Part shown: positions 1 through 10,928 of the stretch, in pieces | Layout: each line of letters begins with the position of its first letter | Numbering within the stretch: the stretch's first letter is position 1 | The notes under the pieces: generated by a model | The model's input: the letters and a program-made list of their open reading frames with translations, nothing else | What the model was told of the DNA's origin: nothing | Databases searched by the model: none | Translations under genes and position numbers: made by a program | Assembly: GCA_001910725.1 (NCBI GenBank) | Contig: MJGA01000027.1 | Coordinates: 62,001 to 126,000 of the forward strand | Direction of reading: 5' to 3' | Length of the DNA stretch: 64,000 nt | Source: Phanerodontia chrysosporium | Taxonomy: Eukaryota; Basidiomycota; Agaricomycetes; Polyporales; Phanerochaetaceae

Positions 1-374
1 AATTGCATAAAAGGGCTCGCAGAAGGGGAAAACGCACCATTTTGCCAGAACGCACTCTCCTCCTCCGCCTTCGGTACACACAGTTGCTCGTACATCATGA
101 ACGCGCGCCGCCCCGCGATTTGCTTCGGCGAGTTGAAGCCAAGGAGCGTCGCGAGGTTCAACACGAACTTCTTCGCCGTTGGTGACTGGATAATCTTCTG
201 CTCTATCCATGACCGCTTCGGTTCGGGTTTGCGTAGCGGAGTCGGCGGCGGAGCCTGCGATGTAGACGGCTCGGTTTTTTGGTGAAGGAGCGGAGTTGTC
301 GAGAGAGACCGACGTGCAATGTTTTGGAGGTTGGCTTGCCGGAGGCGGCGAGCGAGGATGGACCGAGCAACCAT
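1..374 (-). CDS. CBP3: Ubiquinol-cytochrome c chaperone (Cbp3 family), 5' part only
   Basis: Assembly factor for mitochondrial complex III: in yeast Cbp3 with Cbp6 binds newly made cytochrome b at the mitoribosome exit. The ATG at 374 opens a frame with a good mitochondrial presequence (MVARSILARRLRQANLQN, many Arg, no acid residues, then RRSLSTTP). After a Pro-rich linker comes the start of the chaperone domain: SWIEQKIIQSPTAKKF, LLGFNSPKQIAGRRAF, YEQLCVPKAEEESAFWQN, all typical of the family. A donor (GTGCGT) at about 37 ends exon 1, so the coding part seen is roughly 38-374. The rest, including the conserved FQSWFT region, lies outside the window. The start was chosen because upstream in-frame codons give no better presequence. 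Family assignment is by motif memory and is fairly secure. Confidence 0.8.
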   Translation of the reverse strand, partial: MVARSILARRLRQANLQNIARRSLSTTPLLHQKTEPSTSQAPPPTPLRKPEPKRSWIEQKIIQSPTAKKFVLNLATLLGFNSPKQIAGRRAFMMYEQLCVPKAEEESAFWQNGAFSPSASPFMQ

Positions 375-664
375 GCTGGGAGGAAAAGGCGAAGATGAAC
401 GCGGTGAACCCGCGAGCTAACGGCGCGCGTCCAGCCTTCGAAGCGCGTCGTATTCCAATCAAAACTCATTCATTACGATTGTAACTCGATAACAAGCAGA
501 AATAAGCCGGGTAAGCAATGAATGTATGCATCAGATCGAATGGTCCGCTTTGAGCACTGTAATCCATATCCGAGGGTACAACACGGCCAAGAAAACAAAC
601 TACTCCAACATACACAAAGCATATTGACTGTCTGGATAGGAGGGTAGTAGAAAGGATCTTCAAA

Positions 665-2340
665 CTATTCAACACCCTCGAACCAGGGATCTCGGAGCAA
701 ATCTTCTGCGCTTGGACGGTCGTCCGGGTTCAAGCATAAGCATCTATGCAGAAACATAGCAGTCGAGTGGATCTGATCTGCGGCAATGAGACCGCTCTGT
801 CGGAGATATCGCTTGAAACCGATAGGATGTGGCGGTGGGGTAGCTCGGAGTTCACCTAACGCAAGGGCTAGCTCAATGATATGACTCGGCAATGGCGTAA
901 GTTTATGACTCACACGTTTCTTCGAACCACATCGATGCGTTCTTACTGACGTTGAGCTGCTCTGGAGAGATATCCTCACCCGTAAAGCTCATCATCTGAT
1001 ACAACATAGCCTCGTCGGGGTCTGCAATGGCAGCAGGCTCACTCATTGCCTCATGTCTGAATAGTGGTTCGCCTATCAGAAGCTCATGGGCCTTCACGCC
1101 CGTTTATATGAGACGCAAGTCTAGCGCGAAGCATGCGATACTCACCATACACCCGACCAACCATATATCCACCTTCTCATCCCATGAGCCGCCAAGAATC
1201 ACCTCGGGTGGTCGCAGGTGAGCAGGTGTGCTGATTTCAAGTATTCGCTTTTCCTTGCTAATAGGTTGAGCTTGTATGTGAATTGATTAGCATCCTTGGC
1301 GCAGTGACGACCTGGAACATACCGAAGCCAAAATCTGCGAGCACGAATGTGCGATTCATGACATGGTTCAGTGAGCTGGGAAGCGGCACTGGGTGCGAGA
1401 CCACGCTCTGCACTGTGCAGCCGTCCGAGACTTCCGGCGGATTATGTCTCGGCGGGTCAGATGCCATCCATTCGGTCACTTCGCCCACCTTGAAGCCTTG
1501 TCGCAGCGAGAATAGCACATTGCTGGGCTGGACATCCGTGTGGACGAATCCGCTCCGATGGGTGTGCGCGATCCCGCGCAGTACGTGTAGCAAGATGCGC
1601 TTGCTGAGGTCGATAGGCAGCGGGCGAGGGTCATCATCTGCAGCATTCTCCGGCTTGCTTGGAGGCAAATTGCGGAGATTTTCGACAGTCCCGCCGTGGG
1701 GGTCCGTGACTAGGCACAAGTGCTCGCCGTCGCTCTCCTCCTTGCCTCTGAGCAGGATCTCGTCGCGCAGCTCGAGAGCATGGGCCGAGTACGGCGACGA
1801 GGTGCACTTTAGGGTGCGCATGGTTGCAGCCTCCCAGTAGCGTTCGTACTCGTTCATCTTTGTCGCAAAGCCCGTCAGGACCTTGAGCGCCACGTACGTG
1901 CCCTCGCTGGTGTCCATCTTTTAGCAGCGGCGTCGCGCAGGGTGGACAGCGCGGACATACGTGTTGCCTGCGAGCCAGACGCTGCTGTGGAGGCCCCAGC
2001 CGAGCTTGCGGAAGACGCAGTAGGCTATGCTGCTGTCGCGACTGCTGATACAGTCGTCGACGGCGATGCGCGGCCAGCCCGCGCCGCCGCCCCACCAGAG
2101 GCCGAGCGGCTCTTCGACAAACTTGAGACCTGTGTACGGCTTGTAGTTACGGTCGAAGAACTGGCCCTCGAGCCGCCATGGTGCGTCGCTCGCCTCTGGT
2201 GCGCGCGCCTCGTCCGCAGGTTTTGGCAGAGGCGGATCTACGATCGAGGCGAATCGTGCCGTCGTAATTGAAGGTCGCAGACGCAGGCGAGACGTAGCGC
2301 AACCACCTGAGTAGCTTCTACATGCTGCAAGTGTGAACAT
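665..2340 (-). CDS. SRPK-like protein kinase
   Basis: Serine/threonine kinase of the SRPK-like group that is expanded in agaricomycetes. In order: N-terminal segment with FVEEPLGLWWGGGAGWP, glycine loop RKLGWGLHSSVWLAG, catalytic Lys in TYVALKVLTG, catalytic loop HTDVQPSNVLF (HTD instead of HRD, as in SRPKs, and Gln where most kinases have Lys), DFG in VLADFGFAQP, then LRPPEVILGG with WDEKVDIWLVGCM (APE and helix F region), and a C-lobe ending RPSAEDLLRDPWF. Introns inferred: GTATGT to CCAG restores WLAG-NTEGTYVALK; GTATGT to ACAAG joins DFGF to AQPISKEKR; another follows WLVGCM; one follows WFEE. The ATG at 2340 is the first true ATG of the open first exon; the N-terminus is uncertain. It starts 172 bp downstream of deacetylase copy 1 on the same strand. 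Substrate unknown. Confidence 0.75.
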
Positions 2341-2511
2341 GACGACGCCATGAGGCAACCGTGGTGGTGGCAGAGCGCAAAACGAACCAAGCGTCTACCG
2401 TGGTCAGTATAATAGGTTAGCTTATTACTTATATTCTACTGTATATGGGGCGAGACACAAGTACTCGAGGTGTTAGTATACATTCCAAGAAATAGATGAC
2501 AGTCGATGGAG

Positions 2512-5081
2512 TCATGTATATGCATCTCTGAGGTCCAGCGCCGCGCCCTCGAGGTCGTACAGAGCCTTGTCGAGCTTTCTCGCACCGCGCTCGTCCGCAG
2601 TCTCCACGACGAACTGCTCCAGAGCAGAATGTGCCTCTAGAAGGAGCTCTTCGAGGGTTTCGAGGGCACGCTGCGCCCGCTTGTCTTCCGCCAAAATATG
2701 CTCGAGACGGCGGATGCAGCTGCCGACAGGGCGAATGGCGCGCAGAAAGGGTTGGGGCAGCGCAGAGACGGAAGCAACGATCCCGCTGAAAGATTCGAAC
2801 GAATGCTTGAGCTCTGCATATGCTTCCTGCGCTTTCGCCTCCGGCGGGTGAGCCGGTTGTACTGGACAACTTTCGGGCTCGACTGATGGATGAATACTCG
2901 GGGCAACCGATAACGATGCACGGAGCTGGGAGGCTGACACGAATGTCAGTATATGTCTGCCGCATCGCAAGGAGATATTCACTAGAGACAGATAACGGCT
3001 GTACCTGAGTAACAGGCCTATTTTCAGACGTGGCTGAGCCCGGTAGAACGATCCTTGGAGGTGTATCCGGTACCGGCGTGAGTTCTGAGAGGGCATATGA
3101 CGGACTACGTCCAATAGGTCCAGCTGAATTTGCAGGGCCGGTACGTAGACGCTTCGGTGCTGTGGTGCCCTGCGCGGCCGCCTGTCGCTTTTTGGTCGAC
3201 TTCGAGATGACCGAAGAGAGCATCAGGGGCGTGCTGGCAGCCTTGAGACCGGGATCGCGCTGAGGAATGTCCAGCACGGGCGACTGTTCATCGGTATCGA
3301 GGGGCGTGTTGAGCAGTTCCACGATTTGCCGCGCTCGAGTTACCCACGGCGGAGACTTATCTGCCTGTGCTTTGCGCTTCGGCAGTCTCTTCAGGGTCTT
3401 CTCGACCTGTCAGACTTTGTGAGGCGCATCATCAAAGAGCAAGTCCGAATTTACTGACCTCTGCCAATGCTTCTGGACCCCACCACTCGGAGTCTCCTGC
3501 TCCGCGAGGCCGGCCACGTGAGCCATGACCCCGCTGATGAGGGCAAGATTGCTGTAGCCGCCCTCGAGTATGCTCACAACTCTTCCCTGCGCGAAGCGGT
3601 CTGCGAATGCACAGACGTGTTTCGTGAACCGATGATAAAACGAGGTTGGCATGTAGCAACCGTGCTGTGACATTTCGGCGTGCTCGTGCACCGACGCCGA
3701 GAAGCCACAGCTGTTAACAAAACTAGTCAGCCCAACGACAACTGCAGGTACGGGAGGAGTCCCATACCTCAGGAGTACGATCGTCTTCTCCTTCAGAGCC
3801 TGTGTCCTGGTGACAAACTGAGTAGCCCGTTCGACGAGAGTCATGTATTTCTGCTGATAGTGCGTCCAGAACTCGTTCTCAGAACTGTATGGCTCCAAGT
3901 GGACGTTCTCGATCCACTGCCCGCCCTCACCCTGAAGTGAAAGCGAAGCAGCAGCGACGCTTGCAGGGGTGCCGCCCTACATGATCATCGTCAGAGACGA
4001 CAATTGGACTCCCAATACCACTCACCGCGCACGGGTAAGATTGGATATCATGGATGCTCCCGTAGAAAACGGTCAAGAATCCGTCTTTGGTATGGGGTTG
4101 ATTAGCTTCCCTTTGAGCATTGATGTCCCAGACCACTTGCTGCGTGCCGTTGCCTGTGTATGACATGATTGATATTCACGCCATCAGGTAAGCGTTGGCT
4201 TACCGTGGTGAAGGTCGATATCTAGAATGACGACGTGCGTATATCCATGTTGATAGAACGCTGGCGCATGGACTTAGCAACGCCACTCGCAAGAGCTGCC
4301 CATGAGGTAATACCATGTATGGCGCCCACAGCGACAGTGTTGATAAAGCCCAATCCAGCGGGTGCACCCTGTATAGGGCTTGATGAGCTTATCTGCGACG
4401 AGACTTGCAAGAAGACATACAGAAACGCAATGATGTCCTGGTGGGCGAACAGCGACAAACGCTCGGGTCCCATATGGCTGATCAGGACTATTTCTCGACG
4501 GTGCTGCCTTGGAACCGGCGGCGACTGCGTCGACGGCTTCACAAACCGTACCCATCGCAGCCTTGAACGTATCAAAGGACTTGGGGCATACTGCAGAACC
4601 ATCAGCATTCCTTCTTAGCCAGCCCGGCAGACCACCCACAGTACAGGTCCTGCTCGAATTCGGGCGGAAGCTCGCGCTCGGCGTGCGTGATTCGCTGTCG
4701 GCTCAGCTTGCACCACTCCTCAAGTACCTGCGCGTACGTCGGGCCGTCCTCGGGCTTGATGTGCAGCACGGTACACGCGGCAGGGTGTTCTGCGATGCTG
4801 TCAATGCGCGCAGTGCTCCGCACGATCGTGAAGGGTGCCTCTGCGGCGTCTGCAGATCCTGCGTCCACGGACCCTGAGCGCGACGTGTCCTGACTGGCTG
4901 CGTCCTCGAGCCGCGCGTAGATGGCGGCCACGCCTGCATTCACAGCGTAGAGCCGCTCAGGACGTTCTAAGCTATGCTTAGTACCACCTTTGGAGATGTT
5001 GCGGTGCGTGAGGCACCCGTCTTGGGTGTAGACGATGGCACGCCTCCGGACAGGGTCCGTGCTAGACTGACGCGCTGTCAT
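2512..5081 (-). CDS. Hos3-type histone deacetylase-like protein, copy 1 (zinc ligand lost)
   Basis: Class II deacetylase-like protein of the Hos3 group. The start MTARQSSTDP leads to HSLERPERLYAVNAG. The catalytic HH pair is in AFVAVRPPGHHC, the Asp and His zinc ligands in VVILDIDLHHG, and the tunnel Tyr in VSILEGGY. The segment that normally reads GFDA, whose Asp is the third zinc ligand, reads SCGFSASVHEH, across a clean splice junction. The usual GFxFxNN loop is GLGFINT. About nine short introns. After the domain come VEKTLKRLPKRKAQ (where copy 3 has an AT-hook), a Ser/Pro-rich basic linker and a helical C-terminal domain (FESFSGIVASVSAL to LEGAALDLRDAYT) shared with copy 2 but not copy 3. 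Zn-dependent catalysis is doubtful; it may act as a scaffold. Presumed nuclear. Confidence 0.82.
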
Positions 5082-5409
5082 TTACTTGTCGCCTGAGGTC
5101 GTCTTGTTGGAAAGCGTAAGCCAATATATTCTGAGTAAACAGAGGCCGCCTCACAATATACGTTCGGACTTACACTTGCATTTCTCTTGCGCTCGTTGCG
5201 AGATGAGGGTCGGAGCCAATCGCGTGCTGTGTCTCAGATGAGGCGCGCTTACGCCATCAAAAGTCTTACTATAAGCCGTTCAAGAAATTACTTACATCAT
5301 TACAAAGGGCTTGTTACCGGGTCAATCAACCCTTTTGGAACAGCATACAAATGGTATTTACTCGCGCACTACCACTACAAGGGTATTGCTGCCTTCCAGC
5401 AACATGCAC
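5082..5409. other. Intergenic, no gene seen
   Basis: Upstream region of deacetylase copy 1 and 3' flank of the triple-repeat gene (both minus strand). AT-richer than its neighbours, no convincing coding frame and no clear TATA element. Confidence 0.5.
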
Positions 5410-7218
5410 TCACGCCGAGGCAGTCTTCCAGATGAGATACAGGCAAGCTCTCCCTCTCCCTTCGTTGACATCCGTGCTCATGCCCTGCCAGCCTGTCGGT
5501 GCACCACGCAGCGGCCGCTCTGTCCGGAGGAGCTGCACCTCGGTGATGCGGCCCTTCGCACGGGCATCATACACAGGCACGACATAGCGGAATCGGCTGC
5601 CGAGGGTGCCCTTCGAGATGTCTGCGAGCGCGAGGTCTGCGATGCGCGAGACCGTGATTGCGAAGCCTGTCGCGGCCGCGCTCGCGTCGGTCGTGTATTC
5701 CGGGGTGAGCCAGACGAACCTGCACAGCGTGTCAGCACATGGAAGAGCAGAGGTCGCTGAAAAGTAGCACGTACTTGCCGCCAAGCTGGTGGTTGAGATC
5801 GGCACTCTGTCCGTTATACTCATAGATCGCATCCTCAGGCATGTCGTCGAAGGTTTCTCCGTAGCATACCTGGTGATCGTTTAGTCAAGCTATTTGAATC
5901 TCTGAACTGAACTCACCGTCAAGGTTTTGATATACTTGTTCGTAGGACTTGCAGATCTGAAGGGGCTGATTGAGCTTGGCAGTGAGACAAATGACCTGGC
6001 CGCTAACTCAGTCATTTGCCCGGACCAGGTACGAACCACGCACCATGAGGCCGTTGACATCGTCTTCCATACGATGTACAGGCAGCCCTTCTTGCGACCC
6101 TTGTTCAGGTCGTTGATGCAAAAGCCATGCCAACCACTCGGAGGCCTGCTCAATGGGACGTCCGACCTCACGAAGCCGACGTCGACGATCTTATCAGTTA
6201 CCTTCCGATCTGCGCGTGGGATGACGTAGCGGAACTCCCCGCCAGCACGCTTGGCGAGGTCCTTGAGCTTCGGGTCTTCAAATGCCTGGATGAGTACGTC
6301 GAACGAAGTCGCCGCTTTTGAGGTATCAGTTGTGTACAATGGAACAAGCCAGACACATCTGGGGGAAAATCGTTGTAAGGCTCCAAGTGGGGATGGGAGA
6401 TCGGGTCACTGACTTGCTTCCGCCGTTGAAGTCTAGGTTCGCACTGAGTCCGTTGATCTCGCGAATGCAATCTGACGGGGCATCCTTTTCGTCGTCGCCG
6501 TAGATGACCTCGAGTCGCTGAACGTATTCCTTCGGCCCGGAGCTGTTCCTCGAGGACAGGTTCCTTGCTACGGTCGGGACTGCGAGAGAGAGGCGCGAGC
6601 CGCTTCCACTTCAGCAGTACGTCAGCCTGACCCCATGGAGACGGCAGTTTCTGACGCACGCACCTGGCAACCTCGCCCTCAGTCATTTTCATAAGGATGT
6701 ATAGATACGTCCTGCGACGGCCCTTGTTCAGATCCTCACTAATCCTGTCCCAGCCCGGCGGCGCGGTGGCAACCTTTGTCGACGAGCGCAGGAGCAACGC
6801 ATATGTGATCTTGCGCGGCTCGTCGGGGTCGGCCTTCGCGAAGACGTAGCGGTAGCCACCCCCGGTGCCCTTCGCAATGTCGTCCATGCCGCCTGATGGG
6901 CTGCTTTGCACGACGACGTGCAGAGACGTTGCCGCGGCGGCCGGGTCTGTTGTGTAGCTCGGAACGAGCCAGACGTGTCTGCGGTCGTCAGCCACGTGCA
7001 GATGCAGCCTAGGATGAGACGCACTTTCCGCCGAACTGGTGGTTGAGGTCGTGACTTAGGCCGGTCAGCTCTCGCAGGGCATTCGGTGGAGCATCGGATG
7101 GCGAATCGCCGTATTTGACCTGTCAGCGCGGCTTGCGTTAAAGCAGACAGTTGAGTGAACGTCTAGACCATACCTTTAGATCGCTGATATATTCGCGTCT
7201 TGGTTCGACGGAAGGCAT
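5410..7218 (-). CDS. Protein with three MABP/beta-prism-like repeats
   Basis: Unnamed protein made of three tandem units of about 130 residues. Each unit has the pattern: YGDxxxDAPxxxxRE, then GLSxDLNxxxGGK, an intron, xVWLVPxYTTD with AAT, DIAKGxGGxxRYV, KI, LLRS, PPGW and finally DLNKGRRxxYLYI. Seen as GLSHDLNHQFGGK and SEDLNKGRRRTYLYI (unit 1), GLSANLDFNGGSK and NDLNKGRKKGCLYIVWK (unit 2), and GQSADLNHQLGGK and TDVNEGRGRACLYLIWK (unit 3). The PPGW...DLNKG...YLYI piece resembles the strand pattern of MABP-type beta-prism domains; that link is inference. The ATG at 7218 gives MPSVEPRREYISDLK, spliced to VKYGDSPSDAPPNAL. Introns recur at the same place in the repeats, so whole exon groups were duplicated. 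No signal peptide or membrane segment, so probably cytosolic. Function unknown. Confidence 0.68.
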
Positions 7219-7281
7219 ATGGAAATGAGACTGAAGAGGTTTGAATGTGAATGAAGGCTGGGGCATCCGTAGCAGCACATA

Positions 7282-7290
7282 TTATATATG
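7282..7290 (-). promoter_or_regulatory. TATA-box for the triple-repeat gene
   Basis: Minus strand reads CATATATAAT about 65 bp upstream of the ATG at 7218, a reasonable spacing for a fungal TATA element. Confidence 0.5.
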
Positions 7291-8229
7291 CGTGCGCCAT
7301 GCGACGGCGACGAGGCGGCGTGTGCGGTGCTTCCCGATGCCACTTATCGATGTCCCCGGCGAGTGCATGGATGGCAACGCAGCGCAGCGTCCGCAAACGC
7401 TGAAAGGTCCCGCGTGCGGACAGCATGTGTGGCGTGCAGGGTCCGTTTCGGTGCTCGCCGACGGTGTCTGCCTGCATCCTGAGCCCGGAGCGCGACCATG
7501 CGTGGCGCACGAGGCGGCCTGGAACTCACGACCACAACGCTGCTTCGCCCCCTCCGCGAACGAAATGCGTGAGATAGTCGCTGAACATGACAAGGTCCAG
7601 GTGGCGCTCATAGTACGGCGGTAGGTCTGCTTGCGCTTATAACGGTGAAAAGGTAACGAAGTGTGCGGAACAACTGCATATTGAGGGGTTATTGGAATGT
7701 TATTCGTGCTGCGGAAAGCTCGTGCACAACTCACGAGAGTACAGGCTGCTGATAGTAGTAGTCATTAACACAAGTCAGGGCCAAGTACACCAGTGAGAAG
7801 ACGTCGGGCGCGATCCTACACAGCTGGAGATTTCATGAGGTAGAGGGTGATACTGAACCGCGAGTAACTACAATTTCTTACTGTGATTGACTAACTACAA
7901 GATGTATGTAAGCGCCTCCTTCAAACACTTCACTTACATTATGACTAGGGTTACTTACTCTCTTCATTTGCCGATTTCAACGGGATTGAACGCGCCAGTC
8001 GCGACTTTTGTTTTCAACCATCCCCATCGTATTTATCGCGTCTTCCGGCCTCTTCTTCTTCCTAACATTGTAGCGATATTTGAAACAAACTGAAAAAACG
8101 ATCAAGGCTGTATAACACGTTCAAGTGAGTCCGGTCGCTCTACTTCTCGTCGAGGGGCGGGGGCAGTAAGAGATCGAGGATGTGGCGCGTGGGTGAAGTA
8201 GCGAAGCTAAACACTCTGCAGTGTCTGTA
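7291..8229. other. Intergenic region between divergent genes
   Basis: Upstream region shared by the triple-repeat gene (minus) and deacetylase copy 2 (plus). One minus-strand stretch at about 7537-7640 reads in a protein-like way (PPYYERHLDLVMFSDYL) and ends near a GTGAGT donor, but no start, acceptor or partner exon could be found. The part from 7850 to 8130 is AT-richer. No gene called. Confidence 0.4.
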
Positions 8230-10928
8230 ATGCCTGGAGGTACGGGCAGGCAGGCGACCGTCTATTTCCAGGAGTTGCACGAGGACCACCGGAACCATGT
8301 CAAAAAGGACGACCTCGAGAGCCCCCGCCGCATCCGCGCTGTCGAGTTTGGAGCGGTCGCATTCTTCGCCCGCCTTGAGGAGCTCTATCCAAACGACCTA
8401 CCTTTCCGGATTGTCCGAAGCCACGCGGCACTCCGCGATATCGCCGACAACGTTGCCGCACGCGTCATGTTTGGGCTCAAGGACGAGGTACCCGAGAGGG
8501 AAAGTTACGTTGAGAAGCTGAAGCGATGGAGCAAGGAGTGCGCTCTGGCTGGATACAAGTTGGAGCAGGATCTGTATAGTGAGTACTGCGCTCCTCGTTT
8601 GACGCGTCCATTCATCGTTCTACGCCTTAGTTTGCGGCCAGTCGTACTCGGCATTTGCTGCTGTGCTTGCTACCGTCTGTGAAGCTATAGACCGCGTCGC
8701 TGCTGCTAGCGCGTCTCCAACAGCCGTCCACACGCGTGCGTTTGTCGCCGCCCGTCCTCCAGGGCACCACAGCAAGCCTGTGTGTCCCCCCTTCCCCCGT
8801 CTATACACAGGGGATTCGCTGACATTTTACAGAACCGGCCTGCAGGCATGGGTTTCCTCAACTACGTTGTCCTCGGTGCGATACACGGTAAGCTGCGGCA
8901 AAGCGTGCCAAGCGGCGGACACTGAAGGCCAGTGACTGTAGCATACATGGAACACCGCTACTCGCACATCGTCATCCTGGATATCGACCTTCACCACGGT
9001 GTGTGTTGATGAGGCGATTGCATGCCTAGATCTGATGACAGCGCAGGCAATGGGACACAAACGATGGTACGAGAGGTGACAGATACTGTCCGCCGCACAT
9101 CAGGCAACGACTTCGAGCCCGCCATGTTTTTCGGCAGCATACACGATGTTGACCTCTATCCCTGCAAAGTAGGCGCAGCTGTCCCCTCCGCTGCTCGGTC
9201 TGGACCAGGCACTCAACCAAGTTATGATATCCAGGACGCGGCGGCCGACTACGAGGATCCTCGATTGGTCTCACGCGGTATGGATGGCCAATGGATCGAG
9301 AATGTCACCATGCGGCCGCACACGAGTGAAGCCGATTTTTGGGTTGCGTATGAGGGCCGATACAAAACGCTTCTGACGAGCGCAGCGACGTTTCTCGAGA
9401 CAACACGGGCACCACCAGAGAAGACAATCATATTCATCAGGTGCGTCGCTCGTGCACTCTCTCAATGCGAAGTGCTCATATGGCGCTCTAGCTGCGGATT
9501 TAGCGCGTCACAACACGAATACGATGGAGTCGCGGGTGAATGCCGCGTCCCACCCTCGTTCTTCCATCGCTTTACGCGGGATGCATGTACGCTCGCGGAC
9601 GCGCATGCGCAAGGCCGACTCGTAAGCATCCTTGAAGGCGGATACAGCGATCGCGCACTTATCAGCGGTACGCTCGCACACCTCGCGGGACTGACGGATG
9701 CGCCCGGCGTCAGCCCGGCATGGTGGGACATGCAGAGCTTGCAAGATGTGCGTCCCCGCCGCATATATGCACCTAAAAGGCCCTCCTGACGTCGAGACAG
9801 CTCGAGAAAGTCGCCATACGCAGAAAAGGCCGCAAGCCTAACCTGAGCCAGCTCCCGCGCTGGGTTCAACGATCGGTGCAGATCTACGAAGCTCTGCATG
9901 TGACGCCCAGGCCCGACGAACCGGTGGTTGCACCTCCGCCATACATGCCCTTCGTGGCCTCGCCGCCTCGCCCACATGCACAAACGCAGTGGGGACTGTT
10001 TCCGCCAGCGGCTGCGTCGGCGTTACCGCAGATGGGCGCGCCGTCATCTGCTAGCGCGGCCGACGACCATCGGGTGAGCAACCGCCTCGAGGAGAAACGC
10101 AGGCACACGATCGCAGAGCTTCGCCCGTTCATTCCCGGCGGACTTAGCGACGAGGAAGAGGAGCACGACGATCCCGAGTCGGACGAGCTCGACGGGTCGG
10201 ACCCCGACGAGGTTCCGTTGTCAACGCGGGGACGTGGGCGCGGACGTGGACGCCCACGAGGGCGCGGGCGGGGTAGCCGCGGTGGGCCCGGGAGTCGCGG
10301 CGGACGTGGCAGTCGAGGCGGGAGAGGCAGAGGGCGCGGGCGCGGTGCTGCACGCGTGGACGCGGCGGTGCATGCCCCTGAAGGCGTCGACCAGAAGCCT
10401 GTCACAGTTCCGACAGGGTTGGAGAAAGATATTGGCAGCATGACGCAGGCCGTGCTCCCACCTTCAGCACCAGAGGCGGGTCCGTCGAATAGCAAACGCT
10501 TGCCGGAGGAACCGCCCTCGAATGACCAGCAGCGCAAGCGGGCGCGACAGAACTCGACACAATCGGACTCAACCGCTGTCGCTGCGTCGATCTCGGGAGG
10601 TGCAGCGCAGGGAGGTGCGGCCGGCGACACGACCGCACTGCGGCATTCGCTCGAGGGCTTCGCGGCACGCGTCCATGGACACGTGGGCACGCTCCCTGAG
10701 GCCATTGTCAGCGCTGCGCGCCGTGCGCGCGGGTGTGTCGCGATGCTGGAGCGCGCCGCGGCGGACGCCACTCTTGTCGGGACGGCGGTGGACACGCTGT
10801 ACGACCTCGGGCAGGAAGTCTTCCCAGCATCCAGCGCGTTGCACGATGTTCGCCTGGGGCGCGAGCTCAGCCACTTGTTCTTCGACCTCCTCGGTGCCGC
10901 GGACGAATTCCGGAGGCGCAGAAGATGA
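8230..10928 (+). CDS. Hos3-type histone deacetylase-like protein, copy 2 (zinc ligand lost, RGG tail)
   Basis: Paralogue of copy 1. The ATG at 8230 gives MPGGTGRQATVYF. Order: LESPRRIRAVEFGAVAFF, catalytic HH in AFVAARPPGHHS, GMGFLNYVVLGAIH (NN of the family is NY), zinc Asp/His in IVILDIDLHHG, FFGSIHDVDLYP, then SCGFSASQHEY where Ser replaces the zinc-binding Asp of GFDAS, and VSILEGGYSDRALISG with the active-site Tyr. Next come EKVAIRRKGRKPNLSQL, a linker rich in Pro and acidic residues, an RG/RGG tract (about 10231-10350), a second low-complexity linker, and a C-terminal helical domain (LRHSLEGFAARVHGHV to LLGAADEFRRRRR) homologous to that of copy 1. The RGG block suggests RNA or nucleic acid contact. 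Deacetylase activity is doubtful. No frameshift or stop was seen, so it looks like a maintained protein. Confidence 0.82.

Noticed and set aside
9884..10795. Long minus-strand frame opposite deacetylase copy 2
   Set aside because: Ser/Pro/Arg-rich shadow of the RGG and linker coding region.
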